The notes under the pieces were generated by a model. That model made no database searches and was not told the origin of the DNA. It saw nothing but the letters and a program-made list of their open reading frames with translations. From DASPKT01 sp035626475 (GTDB taxonomy: Bacteria > Pseudomonadota > Alphaproteobacteria > Azospirillales > Azospirillaceae): a stretch of 43,479 nt of DNA. Both the position numbers and the translations under genes were made by a program. The stretch covers positions 1 through 43,479 of the forward strand of contig DASPNP010000077.1 of NCBI GenBank assembly GCA_035626475.1, written 5' to 3'. The first letter of the stretch is position 1. The number at the start of each line of letters is the position of its first letter. Shown one piece after another: positions 1 to 6,641 of this stretch.

Positions 1-452
1 GCGACGTCGATCAGCCCGCCCAGGCCCACGGTGGAGTTGATGACGAAGCGCTGGAGTGCGACCTGGGTGCCCTCCCAGTCGCCCTGCAGCGCCTGGTTGG
101 CGATGGTCAGCGGCGAGCGCAGGTTCTGCAGCACGTTGCGCAGGCCGGTCTTCAGCGGGTCCGGCACCACGGCGCGGTAGACGCGCGAGGCCGGCTCGAT
201 CAGCGCCCGGTCCACCGCCTCGTTGAACCAGAACACGCCCCGGTTGAACGGCTCCAAGGGATCGTTCACCTGCTCGCGCGGGGCGGCCGGCGCGGCGCCG
301 GCGCCGGCATCGGCGCCCTGCAGCGCCACGGCGGCGGAGGCCTGCGGCGCGGCGGACGCCGTCTCGGCGCGGTTGGAGGCGCACCCCGTCAGGGCGGGGA
401 CGGCGAAGGCCAGCAGAAGCAGGGCCGGAAGGGAGGGGCGGGCGGGGGGCAT
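1..452 (-). CDS. mlaA: MlaA (VacJ) family outer-membrane lipoprotein, C-terminal part outside window
   Basis: The frame read from 452 leftwards is open to the window edge (150 codons), so only the N-terminal part is present. It begins with a lipoprotein signal peptide (hydrophobic LLLLAFAVPA followed by the lipobox LTGC, Cys at about residue 23), an Ala/Gly-rich linker, then the family signature DPLEPFNRGVFWFNE and the following VVPDPLKTGLRNVLQNL and INSTVGLGGLIDVA segments. MlaA is the outer-membrane component of the Mla system, which removes mislocalised phospholipids from the outer leaflet and passes them to periplasmic MlaC. The family is normally about 230-280 residues, so roughly half is seen. 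It is divergent from the ArsR-type gene at 744. The identification is firm; the chosen ATG is the one directly before the signal peptide. Confidence 0.9.
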   Translation of the reverse strand, partial: MPPARPSLPALLLLAFAVPALTGCASNRAETASAAPQASAAVALQGADAGAGAAPAAPREQVNDPLEPFNRGVFWFNEAVDRALIEPASRVYRAVVPDPLKTGLRNVLQNLRSPLTIANQALQGDWEGTQVALQRFVINSTVGLGGLIDV

Positions 453-684
453 GGGGCGGAGGATACTCCGTGAACGCCGGATGGCGAACGCAATTAAGGA
501 ACTCTGGACGCGATATAGGCCCGACCGCGCCCGGGCGGAAGCCCTCCGATCTCCGGCGCGCCTCCGGTCTGCCATGCGGGCGGCGGGGGCGCGCCGTCGA
601 TCCCGTGGCGTGAACGCGGATCGGGCGGCGGAGTTGCGGCGCCCGCTCCGACGCATGCGGGGTGAGTCGGACGGCTCATCCTGC

Positions 685-713
685 TTTACTGGACATAAAG
701 ACATCTTTATATA
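685..713 (+). promoter_or_regulatory. Promoter of the regulator-metF operon
   Basis: A -35-like TTTACT (685-690) and a -10-like TATATA (708-713) are separated by exactly 17 bases, in an A/T-rich island within very GC-rich DNA. The transcript would start about 20 bases before the Shine-Dalgarno GGAGG (735-739) of the gene at 744. Seen in sequence; promoter activity is inferred. Confidence 0.6.
695..710. promoter_or_regulatory. Palindromic operator, SahR-like
   Basis: ATAAAGA-CA-TCTTTAT is a perfect inverted repeat with 7-base arms and a 2-base centre. It fills the promoter spacer and overlaps the -10 element, the position expected for a repressor site. The first gene of the operon encodes an ArsR-type regulator, so autoregulation is the simplest reading. 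The site resembles the ATAAAGATATCTTTAT-like motif that I recall for S-adenosylhomocysteine-responsive SahR regulators; the match is from memory and not checked. Confidence 0.65.
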
Positions 714-743
714 TGCAAATCGAACCGCTCCACCGGAGGCCGC

Positions 744-1718
744 ATGGATTTCCTGCTGAACGCGCTGAAGGCCGCCGCCGAGCCGACCCGGCTCCGCCTG
801 TTGGCGCTCTGCGCGCATGGCGAGCTGACGGTGAGCGAGCTGACCCAGATCCTGGGGCAGAGCCAGCCGCGCGTCTCCCGCCATCTGAAGCTGTTGTGCG
901 ACGCCGGGCTGCTGGACCGCTTCCGCGAGGGCATCTGGGCCTTCTACCGGCTGGCGGAGCGGGGCTCTACGGCGGAGCTGGCGCGCACCCTGGTGGACGC
1001 CATCCCCGGCGACGACCCGACGCTGGCGCTGGACCTTGAGCGGCTGGACCAGATCAAGCGTACCCGGCGCGAGGCGGCTGCCCAGTATTTCCGCGACAAC
1101 GCCGCCCGCTGGCACGAAATCCGGGGTCTGCACGTGCCCGAGCGCGAGGTCGAGGAGATGCTGCTGAGCCTGCTGCCCGAACGCGGCATCCAGGATCTGC
1201 TGGACATCGGCACCGGCACCGGCCGGGTGCTGGAGCTGCTGGGCCCGCGCGTGGCCCGCGCCACCGGCGTCGACAGCTCGCGCGAGATGCTGGCGGTGGC
1301 GCGCGTGAACCTGGAGCGGGCCGGCCTGCGCAACTGCCAAGTGCGGCTCTCCGACATGTACCAGCTGCCGCTCGCCAGCGGCAGCCAGGACGCCGTCACC
1401 ATCCACCAGGTCCTGCACTATGCCGAGGATCCGGCCGAGGTGCTGGCCGAGGCGGCGCGGGTGCTGCGCCCCGGCGGCCGGCTGGTGGTGGTGGATTTCT
1501 CGCGCCATGACCTTGAGTATCTGCGCACCGAGCATGCGCACCGCCGCCTGGGCTTCGACGACCAGGAGGTGCGCGGCTGGTTCAGCCAAGCCGGCCTCGA
1601 GCCGCAGCCGCCCGTGCACCTGCCCGGCACGCCGCTGACCGTCACCTTCTGGCCCGCCGTCCGGCAGGCCGCCGCCAAGCCCGTTTCCACCCCCGCCCTG
1701 ACCGGAGCGACCGCATGA
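744..1718 (+). CDS. ArsR-family regulator fused to a SAM-dependent methyltransferase domain (SahR-like)
   Basis: A 324-residue two-domain protein. Residues about 5-85 form a winged-helix ArsR domain (EPTRLRLLALCAHGELTVSEL, recognition helix around QPRVSRHLKLL). The metal-binding ELCVC motif of classical ArsR/SmtB is replaced by ELTVS, so it is not an obvious metal sensor. Residues about 145-300 form a class I methyltransferase fold with the SAM-binding motif LLDIGTGTG (152-160) and VLHYAEDPAEVLAEAARVLRPGG. It overlaps metF by four bases (ATGA), has a GGAGG site 4 bases before its ATG, and has a palindrome across its own promoter. Family knowledge: ArsR proteins with a methyltransferase domain beside methionine-cycle genes are SahR regulators sensing S-adenosylhomocysteine. 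Whether the domain still methylates anything or only binds SAH/SAM cannot be told. Confidence 0.85.
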   Translation: MDFLLNALKAAAEPTRLRLLALCAHGELTVSELTQILGQSQPRVSRHLKLLCDAGLLDRFREGIWAFYRLAERGSTAELARTLVDAIPGDDPTLALDLERLDQIKRTRREAAAQYFRDNAARWHEIRGLHVPEREVEEMLLSLLPERGIQDLLDIGTGTGRVLELLGPRVARATGVDSSREMLAVARVNLERAGLRNCQVRLSDMYQLPLASGSQDAVTIHQVLHYAEDPAEVLAEAARVLRPGGRLVVVDFSRHDLEYLRTEHAHRRLGFDDQEVRGWFSQAGLEPQPPVHLPGTPLTVTFWPAVRQAAAKPVSTPALTGATA

Positions 1719-2659
1719 GCCTCGCCGATCTCGTCCGCAACACGCGCCGCGCCCCTTCGGCGGAGGGGGAGCCTCTGGTCGCCACCCCGGCCGGCCTGAC
1801 CGTCAGCTTCGAGTTCTTCCCGCCCAAGTCGGAGAAGATGGAGCAGAGCCTGTGGCAGGCGATCCGCCGGCTGGCGCCGCTGAACCCGGCCTTCGTCTCG
1901 GTGACCTACGGCGCCGGCGGCACGACCCGCGAGCGCACCCACGCCACCGTCACCCAGATCCAGAAGGAGACGGGCATCCCCGCCGCCGCCCACCTGACCT
2001 GCGTGGCGGCGACCAAGGAGGAGATCGACGAGATCGCCCGCGCCTACTGGGATGCCGGCATCCGCCACATCGTGGCGCTGCGCGGCGACCCGCCGCTGCG
2101 CGCCGACGGCACCGGCGGCCTGGGCGGCTCCGGCTACGAGCCGACGCCCGGCGGCTATGCCTACGCGTCTGACCTGGTGGCCGGTCTGAAGCGCGTCGCC
2201 GATTTCGAGATCTCCGTCGCCTGCTTCCCCGAGGTGCATCCCGAAGCCGGCAGCCCCGATTCGGACCTCGACAACCTCAAGCGCAAGGTCGACGCCGGCG
2301 CCACCCGCGCCATCAGCCAGTTCTTCTTCGACACCGACCTGTTCCTGCGCTTCCGCGACAAGGTGGCGGCGGCCGGCATCGACATACCCATCGTGCCGGG
2401 CATCCTGCCCATCACCAATTTCGGCCGGGCGGTCGAGCTGGGCAGCAAGTGCAACTGCCATGTCCCGGACTGGCTGGCGCACCTGTTCGAGGGGCTGGAC
2501 GAGGAGCCGGAGACCCGCCAGCTGGTGGCGGCCACGGTCGCCATCGAGCAGTGCCGGCGCCTGGAGAAGGCGGGGGTGAAGGACTTCCACTTCTACACCC
2601 TGAACCGCGCCGACCTGACGGTCGCCATCTGCCACATGCTGGGCGTGCGGGCGAAGTAG
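1715..2659 (+). CDS. metF: 5,10-methylenetetrahydrofolate reductase
   Basis: A 314-residue MetF of ordinary length. It reduces 5,10-methylene-THF to 5-methyl-THF with FAD and NAD(P)H, giving the methyl donor for methionine synthesis. Family landmarks are VSFEFFPPKSEKME near residue 29, FVSVTYGAGGTTRERT, HLTCV, the flavin/folate region HIVALRGDPP, CFPEVHPEA, and TRAISQFFFD. It begins inside the last codons of the regulator gene (ATGA overlap), so the two are translationally coupled and transcribed from the same regulated promoter. The C-terminus FHFYTLNRADLTVAICHMLG is intact. Downstream are two kinds of dispersed repeat and then a convergent gene. Confidence 0.95.
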   Translation: MSLADLVRNTRRAPSAEGEPLVATPAGLTVSFEFFPPKSEKMEQSLWQAIRRLAPLNPAFVSVTYGAGGTTRERTHATVTQIQKETGIPAAAHLTCVAATKEEIDEIARAYWDAGIRHIVALRGDPPLRADGTGGLGGSGYEPTPGGYAYASDLVAGLKRVADFEISVACFPEVHPEAGSPDSDLDNLKRKVDAGATRAISQFFFDTDLFLRFRDKVAAAGIDIPIVPGILPITNFGRAVELGSKCNCHVPDWLAHLFEGLDEEPETRQLVAATVAIEQCRRLEKAGVKDFHFYTLNRADLTVAICHMLGVRAK

Positions 2660-2689
2660 GGGAGCGTGCTCGACGTCCCCGGCGGGGAC

Positions 2690-2722
2690 ATGTCGGGATA
2701 CGCTCCGCTCCTCCCGACCTAC
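2690..2722. repeat. REP-like palindromic unit, variant stem
   Basis: A 33-base unit with stem GTCGGGA / TCCCGAC around a GCTCCGCTC loop, ending in CTAC. It matches the units near 13.5 and 22.1 kb in length, loop and flanks, but the stem bases differ on both sides so that pairing is kept. It lies between convergent metF and the acetyltransferase gene. Confidence 0.65.
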
Positions 2723-2742
2723 TTGTGTCGACGTCGTGCGTG

Positions 2743-2836
2743 CTTCGACAGGCTCAGCATGAAGGGGATTTAGCTGCTCCCCAGGGTGTTGGGGAGTGCC
2801 AGGCATCCCCCCTCCCTCAGCCTGAGCTTGTCGAAG
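2743..2836. repeat. Inverted pair of short dispersed repeats around a small hairpin
   Basis: CTTCGACAGGCTCAGC (from 2743) and its near-complement CTCAGCCTGAGCTTGTCGAAG (2816-2836, quoted in two parts here: CTCAGCCTGAG, CTTGTCGAAG) face each other. Between them CTCCCC (2777-2782) and GGGGAG (2791-2796) form a hairpin. The CTTCGACA-GCTCAG motif is a common small intergenic repeat in alpha- and betaproteobacteria. The whole 2660-2876 stretch holds no gene; it may end transcription from both sides. Confidence 0.6.
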
Positions 2837-2876
2837 GCCGCACCACATAGCGTCCTCTGACCGCTCGTGGCGCCCG

Positions 2877-3518
2877 TCAGCACCAGCCGTCGCCGGCCAG
2901 GACGGCGGCGGTCTCGTCCATGATTTCCGACAGGCGCGCCATGTAGCGGGCGACGTGGATGCCGTCCACCAGCCCGTGATGCGCCTGCACGGCCAGCGGG
3001 AAGCTGACCCGCCCGCCGGCCTGGTCGAACTGGCCCACCGCGACGCTGGGGATGGAGCAGTCGGCGGCCTTGGCCACCGGGTGCTGGATCTGGGTGAAGC
3101 GCAGCCAGGGCAGGCAGGTGGTGAAGAGATAGCCGCGCCCCTGCAGCGGTTGCAGCCGCAGATCGCCCGCCGCGGCCGCCCGCGCCGCCTCCCGGTCCTC
3201 CAGGTAGCGCGCCAGGAACGTCTCCCGGTCGGCGTCGAAGGCGAAGGTGGAGAAGGTGAGGTGCCCGTCGGCGCCGACCATGGTGTAGGACATGGTCAGC
3301 GCGTCGATGCGCACCGGCTCGCCCCCCTCCAGCCGCCAGCGGAACTCCTCCACCTCCAGGCTGGCGCGGCCGATGCCGTGCAGCAGCAGCGCGAAGGGCG
3401 GCAGCCCCGCGCGTTTGGCCGGCGCCACGAAGTCGCGGCAGTCGCAGACTGCGGCGATGTTGACCAGCGGCAGGTCGTAAGGGGCGAAGAGGTCGAGCTG
3501 GGCACGGCGCGTGAACAT
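2877..3518 (-). CDS. Chloramphenicol acetyltransferase (CAT, classical type A fold) family protein
   Basis: A 213-residue protein, the usual length for classical trimeric CAT enzymes. The active-site signature HHGLVDGIH is present at 180-188: the catalytic His and the structural Asp are both kept. Other CAT-like segments are RASLEVEEFRWR and the DALTMSYTMVG strand. The ATG at 3518 is preferred over the upstream one at 3623 because it follows AGAGG at a good distance and gives the family's length. Family members transfer acetyl from acetyl-CoA to a hydroxyl group. Chromosomal homologues of this kind often do not confer chloramphenicol resistance and their true substrate is unknown. It stands alone, convergent with metF and divergent from the RTX gene. 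Confidence 0.8.
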   Translation of the reverse strand: MFTRRAQLDLFAPYDLPLVNIAAVCDCRDFVAPAKRAGLPPFALLLHGIGRASLEVEEFRWRLEGGEPVRIDALTMSYTMVGADGHLTFSTFAFDADRETFLARYLEDREAARAAAAGDLRLQPLQGRGYLFTTCLPWLRFTQIQHPVAKAADCSIPSVAVGQFDQAGGRVSFPLAVQAHHGLVDGIHVARYMARLSEIMDETAAVLAGDGWC

Positions 3519-3851
3519 GCCGACCTCTGAGCATATCCGGCGCCCGGGCGCAAGCGGCCGCGTGCGCGTGCGGCAGGCGCGGCGTAGGGCCATCGGATGC
3601 GACCGACGATACCGGGCGGTCATGTTAACGCACGTTTAACAAGAGTATTTTTAATGCCGTCCCTTGTAGGTTGATGATGGCGCGAAGCCATGCTACCCGG
3701 GCTGTGGATGCCCATCAGGCGCCGGTCTGACCGGAACGCCGTCGGGACGTCCCAAGGGAAGGCAGGCTGGGAGCGGTCTACGCGCCCCGGCGCGGACGCT
3801 TGCCGCCCGTCGGCCCTCACGACAATGACAGCCTGGGGAATGGGGAAAAGC
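3519..3851. other. Intergenic region with candidate structured 5' leader of the RTX gene
   Basis: There is no gene here. An A/T-rich patch at 3624-3655 holds GTTAA...TTAAC and TTTAAT (3650-3655), a plausible promoter for the gene at 3852. Just downstream, 3672-3717 can fold into a three-way junction: closing TGAT/ATCA (3672-3675/3714-3717), hairpin ATGGC-GCGAA-GCCAT (3677-3691), and hairpin GGGC/GCCC (3699-3702/3710-3713). CATGCTACCC at 3689-3698 recurs at 29876-29885 ahead of another propeller-protein gene. No known riboswitch class was recognised. Confidence 0.4.
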
Positions 3852-6224
3852 ATGCCGTTGTTTCAAGGTACGGATTTGAACGACACGCTGACCGGTGGTT
3901 CTGGGGACGACGAGCTGCGTCCCGGGTTCGGCCGCGACACGGTGGATGGCGGGTTGGGATCGGATCTGCTGGTGGTCGACTATGGTAGCCTGACGGACGG
4001 CATCCGCTACGAGAGCAGCGGCACGTTTCGTACGCTCTACAGCGGCGGGTTCAGCTCGTTCAGCGCCCCGAACCTGGTCTCCTACCGCAACATCGAGCGG
4101 GTCGACCTGAGGGGAACGCGCGGCAACGACCAGCTGGAGGGCACGTCCGGCAACGACACGCTGCGCGGCGGCGACGGCAATGACGGCATCTCCGGCTTCG
4201 GCGGCGTCGACCTTATCGACGGCGGTTCCGGCATCGATGCTGTCGGGCTGAGTTACGGGTCTGTCCAGGCGCCGATCAGCATCACGCTGTCCGAGGACGT
4301 CACCCTGTTCGACGGCACCCGGCTCATCTCGATCGAGGCGCTCTACCTAACGACGGGCAGCGGCAACGATTCGATCGTGGCCGGATCGGGTGACGACTCG
4401 ATCGTCACCGGAGCCGGCGACGACGTCATCGTTTCCGGCCTCGGCCGCGACACGGTGGATGGCGGCAGCGGGTCCGACCTGCTGGTGGTCGATTACAGCA
4501 GCCTGACGACCGGCATCGATTATGAGAGCAGCGGCACGTTCCGCACGCTCCATACGGGCGGCTTCAGCTCGTTCAGCGCCACCAGCCTGGTCTCCTACCG
4601 CAACATCGAGCGGATCAACCTGACCGGCACCCGCGGCAACGACGTGCTGGAGGGGACCACGGGCAACGACACGCTGCGCGGCGGCGACGGCAACGACATC
4701 ATCTTCGGCCTGGGCGGCGTCGAGGTGATCGACGGCGGCGCCGGCACGGACGTCGCCGTGCTCGACTACGCGGCGGTCTCCAGCTCCGTTTCCATCGCCC
4801 TGTCGGAGGATGTGGTGCTGTTCGACGGCACCCGCCTCACCAACATCGAGGCGCTGCGCCTCACCACGGGTGGCGGCAACGACACGGTCTCCGGCGCGGC
4901 CGGCAACGACTCGATCCTCACCGGCGCCGGCAACGACCGGATCGATGCCGGTCTGGGCCGCGACGCCGTCGATGGTGGGTCGGGCACCGACCTGCTGGTG
5001 GTCGACTACAGCGGGCTGACGGAGGCCATCCGCTACGACAGCGACGGAACTTTCCGCACGCTCTACAGTGGCGGGTTCAGCAGCTTCAGCGCGACGCATC
5101 TGGTGAACTACCGCAACATCGAGCGCGTGAACCTGCTGGGGACGCGCGCCTCCGACGTGCTGGAGGGCGTGTCGGGCAACGACACGCTGCGCGGCGGTGC
5201 CGGGAACGACACAATCAACGGGCTGGACGGCGTGGACACGGCGGTCTTCACCGGCGCCCAATCGGGCTACACGGTGACGCGCAACGCCGACAACTCCTTC
5301 ACGGTGCGCCACCTGAACGGCGGCACCGACGGCACGGACACGCTGACCAACGTCGAGCGGCTGCAGTTCGCCGACCGCTTGGTCACGCTGGTCCCCTCGG
5401 CCAGCGAGTTCCTGCTCCGCCGGACCGACGGCGAGCTGATCGCCTGGGACCAGACCAAGGGCGCCGCAGGCTTCGCCGGCCTCGGCAATTTCGGCGCGGG
5501 CTCCTCGGTCGCCGGCGTGGCGGACTTCAGCGGCGATGGGCAGGCCGACGTCCTGATCCGCAACGCGGATGGCAGCCAGATCATCCTTAACCCGGCGGCG
5601 GGCACCCAGCAGGCGGTGCCCGGCTTCGGCCTGTTCCAACAGGTGGCGGTCGGCAATTTCACCGGAAGCGCCGGTGCCGACGTGCTGCTGCGCAATGCCG
5701 CCGGGACCCTGATCTTCTACGATCCCTCCACCACGGCCGGCGCCAACCCGTTCAAGGACTTCATCACGCCGGCCGCCAACTTCCGGTTGGTGGGCACCGG
5801 CAATATCGACAATACCGGCTTCGACGATGTCGTCTTCCAGAACACCGGTACGGGTGGCCTTCTCTACTGGAACGGCAGCCAGTTCCGCGACCTGCTGACG
5901 TTGGCGCCCAATTCCGGCTGGTCGGTCCAGGCCGTGGGCAACTTCCTGGGCGATGGGGCGGCGGACTTCCTGCTGTTCAACCAGAACAACAGAGTGATGA
6001 TCTTCTGGGACGCGACCAAGGGCAGCGCCGGTTTCGCGGACTTCATCACCCTGGGGCAGGGCTCCAGCGTCCTGAATGCCGGCGACTTCAACGGCGACGG
6101 CCGCGACGATATCCTGATCCAGACCGGCCAGTCAGCCGTCTATTGGACCGGGACCGGCTTCGTGGACGCCAGCCTGGTGGTCACCCCGGGCGTCTCCCTG
6201 GTCGGCATCGGCGACTTCGGCTGA
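3852..6224 (+). CDS. RTX-repeat protein with C-terminal FG-GAP/VCBS-like propeller
   Basis: About 790 residues. The start at 3852 (MPLFQGTDLND) follows GGGGAAAAG; an in-frame ATG at 3840 is also possible. No Sec signal is seen. Residues 1-515 consist of hemolysin-type Ca-binding nonapeptides (GGSGDDELR, GNDTLRGGDGND, GSGDDSIVTGAGDD) inside a 171-residue module repeated about 2.5 times, each with a conserved non-RTX segment (LLVVDYSSLT, SGTFRTLYSGGFSSFSA, YRNIERVNL). Residues from about 518 to the end form a domain of about 272 residues with five or six propeller-blade motifs (GVADFSGDGQADVLIRN, GNFTGSAGADVLLRN, GDFNGDGRDDILIQT) ending LVGIGDFG. RTX proteins are exported by type I systems, with Ca2+ folding them outside the cell; no transporter lies in the window. 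The function of the propeller is unknown. Confidence 0.85.
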   Translation: MPLFQGTDLNDTLTGGSGDDELRPGFGRDTVDGGLGSDLLVVDYGSLTDGIRYESSGTFRTLYSGGFSSFSAPNLVSYRNIERVDLRGTRGNDQLEGTSGNDTLRGGDGNDGISGFGGVDLIDGGSGIDAVGLSYGSVQAPISITLSEDVTLFDGTRLISIEALYLTTGSGNDSIVAGSGDDSIVTGAGDDVIVSGLGRDTVDGGSGSDLLVVDYSSLTTGIDYESSGTFRTLHTGGFSSFSATSLVSYRNIERINLTGTRGNDVLEGTTGNDTLRGGDGNDIIFGLGGVEVIDGGAGTDVAVLDYAAVSSSVSIALSEDVVLFDGTRLTNIEALRLTTGGGNDTVSGAAGNDSILTGAGNDRIDAGLGRDAVDGGSGTDLLVVDYSGLTEAIRYDSDGTFRTLYSGGFSSFSATHLVNYRNIERVNLLGTRASDVLEGVSGNDTLRGGAGNDTINGLDGVDTAVFTGAQSGYTVTRNADNSFTVRHLNGGTDGTDTLTNVERLQFADRLVTLVPSASEFLLRRTDGELIAWDQTKGAAGFAGLGNFGAGSSVAGVADFSGDGQADVLIRNADGSQIILNPAAGTQQAVPGFGLFQQVAVGNFTGSAGADVLLRNAAGTLIFYDPSTTAGANPFKDFITPAANFRLVGTGNIDNTGFDDVVFQNTGTGGLLYWNGSQFRDLLTLAPNSGWSVQAVGNFLGDGAADFLLFNQNNRVMIFWDATKGSAGFADFITLGQGSSVLNAGDFNGDGRDDILIQTGQSAVYWTGTGFVDASLVVTPGVSLVGIGDFG
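3930..5220 (+). repeat. Internal tandem repeat, period 513 bases (171 codons)
   Basis: GGCCGCGAC starts copies at 3930, 4443 and 4956, exactly 513 bases apart. The third copy stops after about half, running into the YTVTRN-type strand and the propeller. Copies are still highly alike in DNA, which points to recent duplication or continuing conversion between them. Confidence 0.85.
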
Positions 6225-6254
6225 TCCTTCCGCTCCCGTACCCGACGCGTCCCG

Positions 6255-6284
6255 ACGGGCAGCCCTTGCGGCTGCCCGTTTCGC
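6255..6284 (+). terminator. Intrinsic terminator of the RTX gene
   Basis: ACGGGCAGCC (6255-6264) and GGCTGCCCGT (6270-6279) form a perfect 10-base stem with a 5-base loop, followed by a short T-rich tail (TTTCG). Confidence 0.75.
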
Positions 6285-6641
6285 GTTCTGGCAAGCGACA
6301 TCGCCCGGCGTGCCCGGAATGTCACCCCGGCGAAATCAGGTGTGACGCTCGACACAGCGTATCGATCTATAAAGCGGCAAATAACGGCGGCACGAACGTG
6401 CTTGTGGATCACTAAAAGCTGATCGATCCCGAGTGCATCGCCGTCAACAAGGTAGTTTTGCAGCGCCCGTTTCATAATGTTTACATGTCAGAAACAAAAC
6501 TCTTCTGGCTGAAACAATCGAAACGGAGCGCGCGAGCGGCCTGGATATTCACGGAACGGCAGGGCGGTGCCTCCCGCAAGGGGCGGAGGCGCCGGAGCCC
6601 GGCCGGGCCGAGCCGAAACGGAAGCTGAGAGAGGCACCCGC
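6285..6641. other. Intergenic region before the PPC-repeat gene
   Basis: No gene is seen. The stretch 6350-6520 is clearly richer in A/T than its surroundings and probably contains the promoter of the gene at 6642, but no well-spaced -35/-10 pair could be picked. GGTGCCTCC (6566-6574) and GGAGGCGCC (6585-6593) form a 9-base stem (one G-T pair) ending 48 bases before the start codon. Confidence 0.4.

Noticed and set aside
3930..5220. Direct repeats as a CRISPR array
   Set aside because: Period is 513 bases, in frame and coding; no short repeats with unique spacers.
6458..6478. Promoter TTGCAG ... CATAAT ahead of the PPC gene
   Set aside because: Spacer is only 9 bases.
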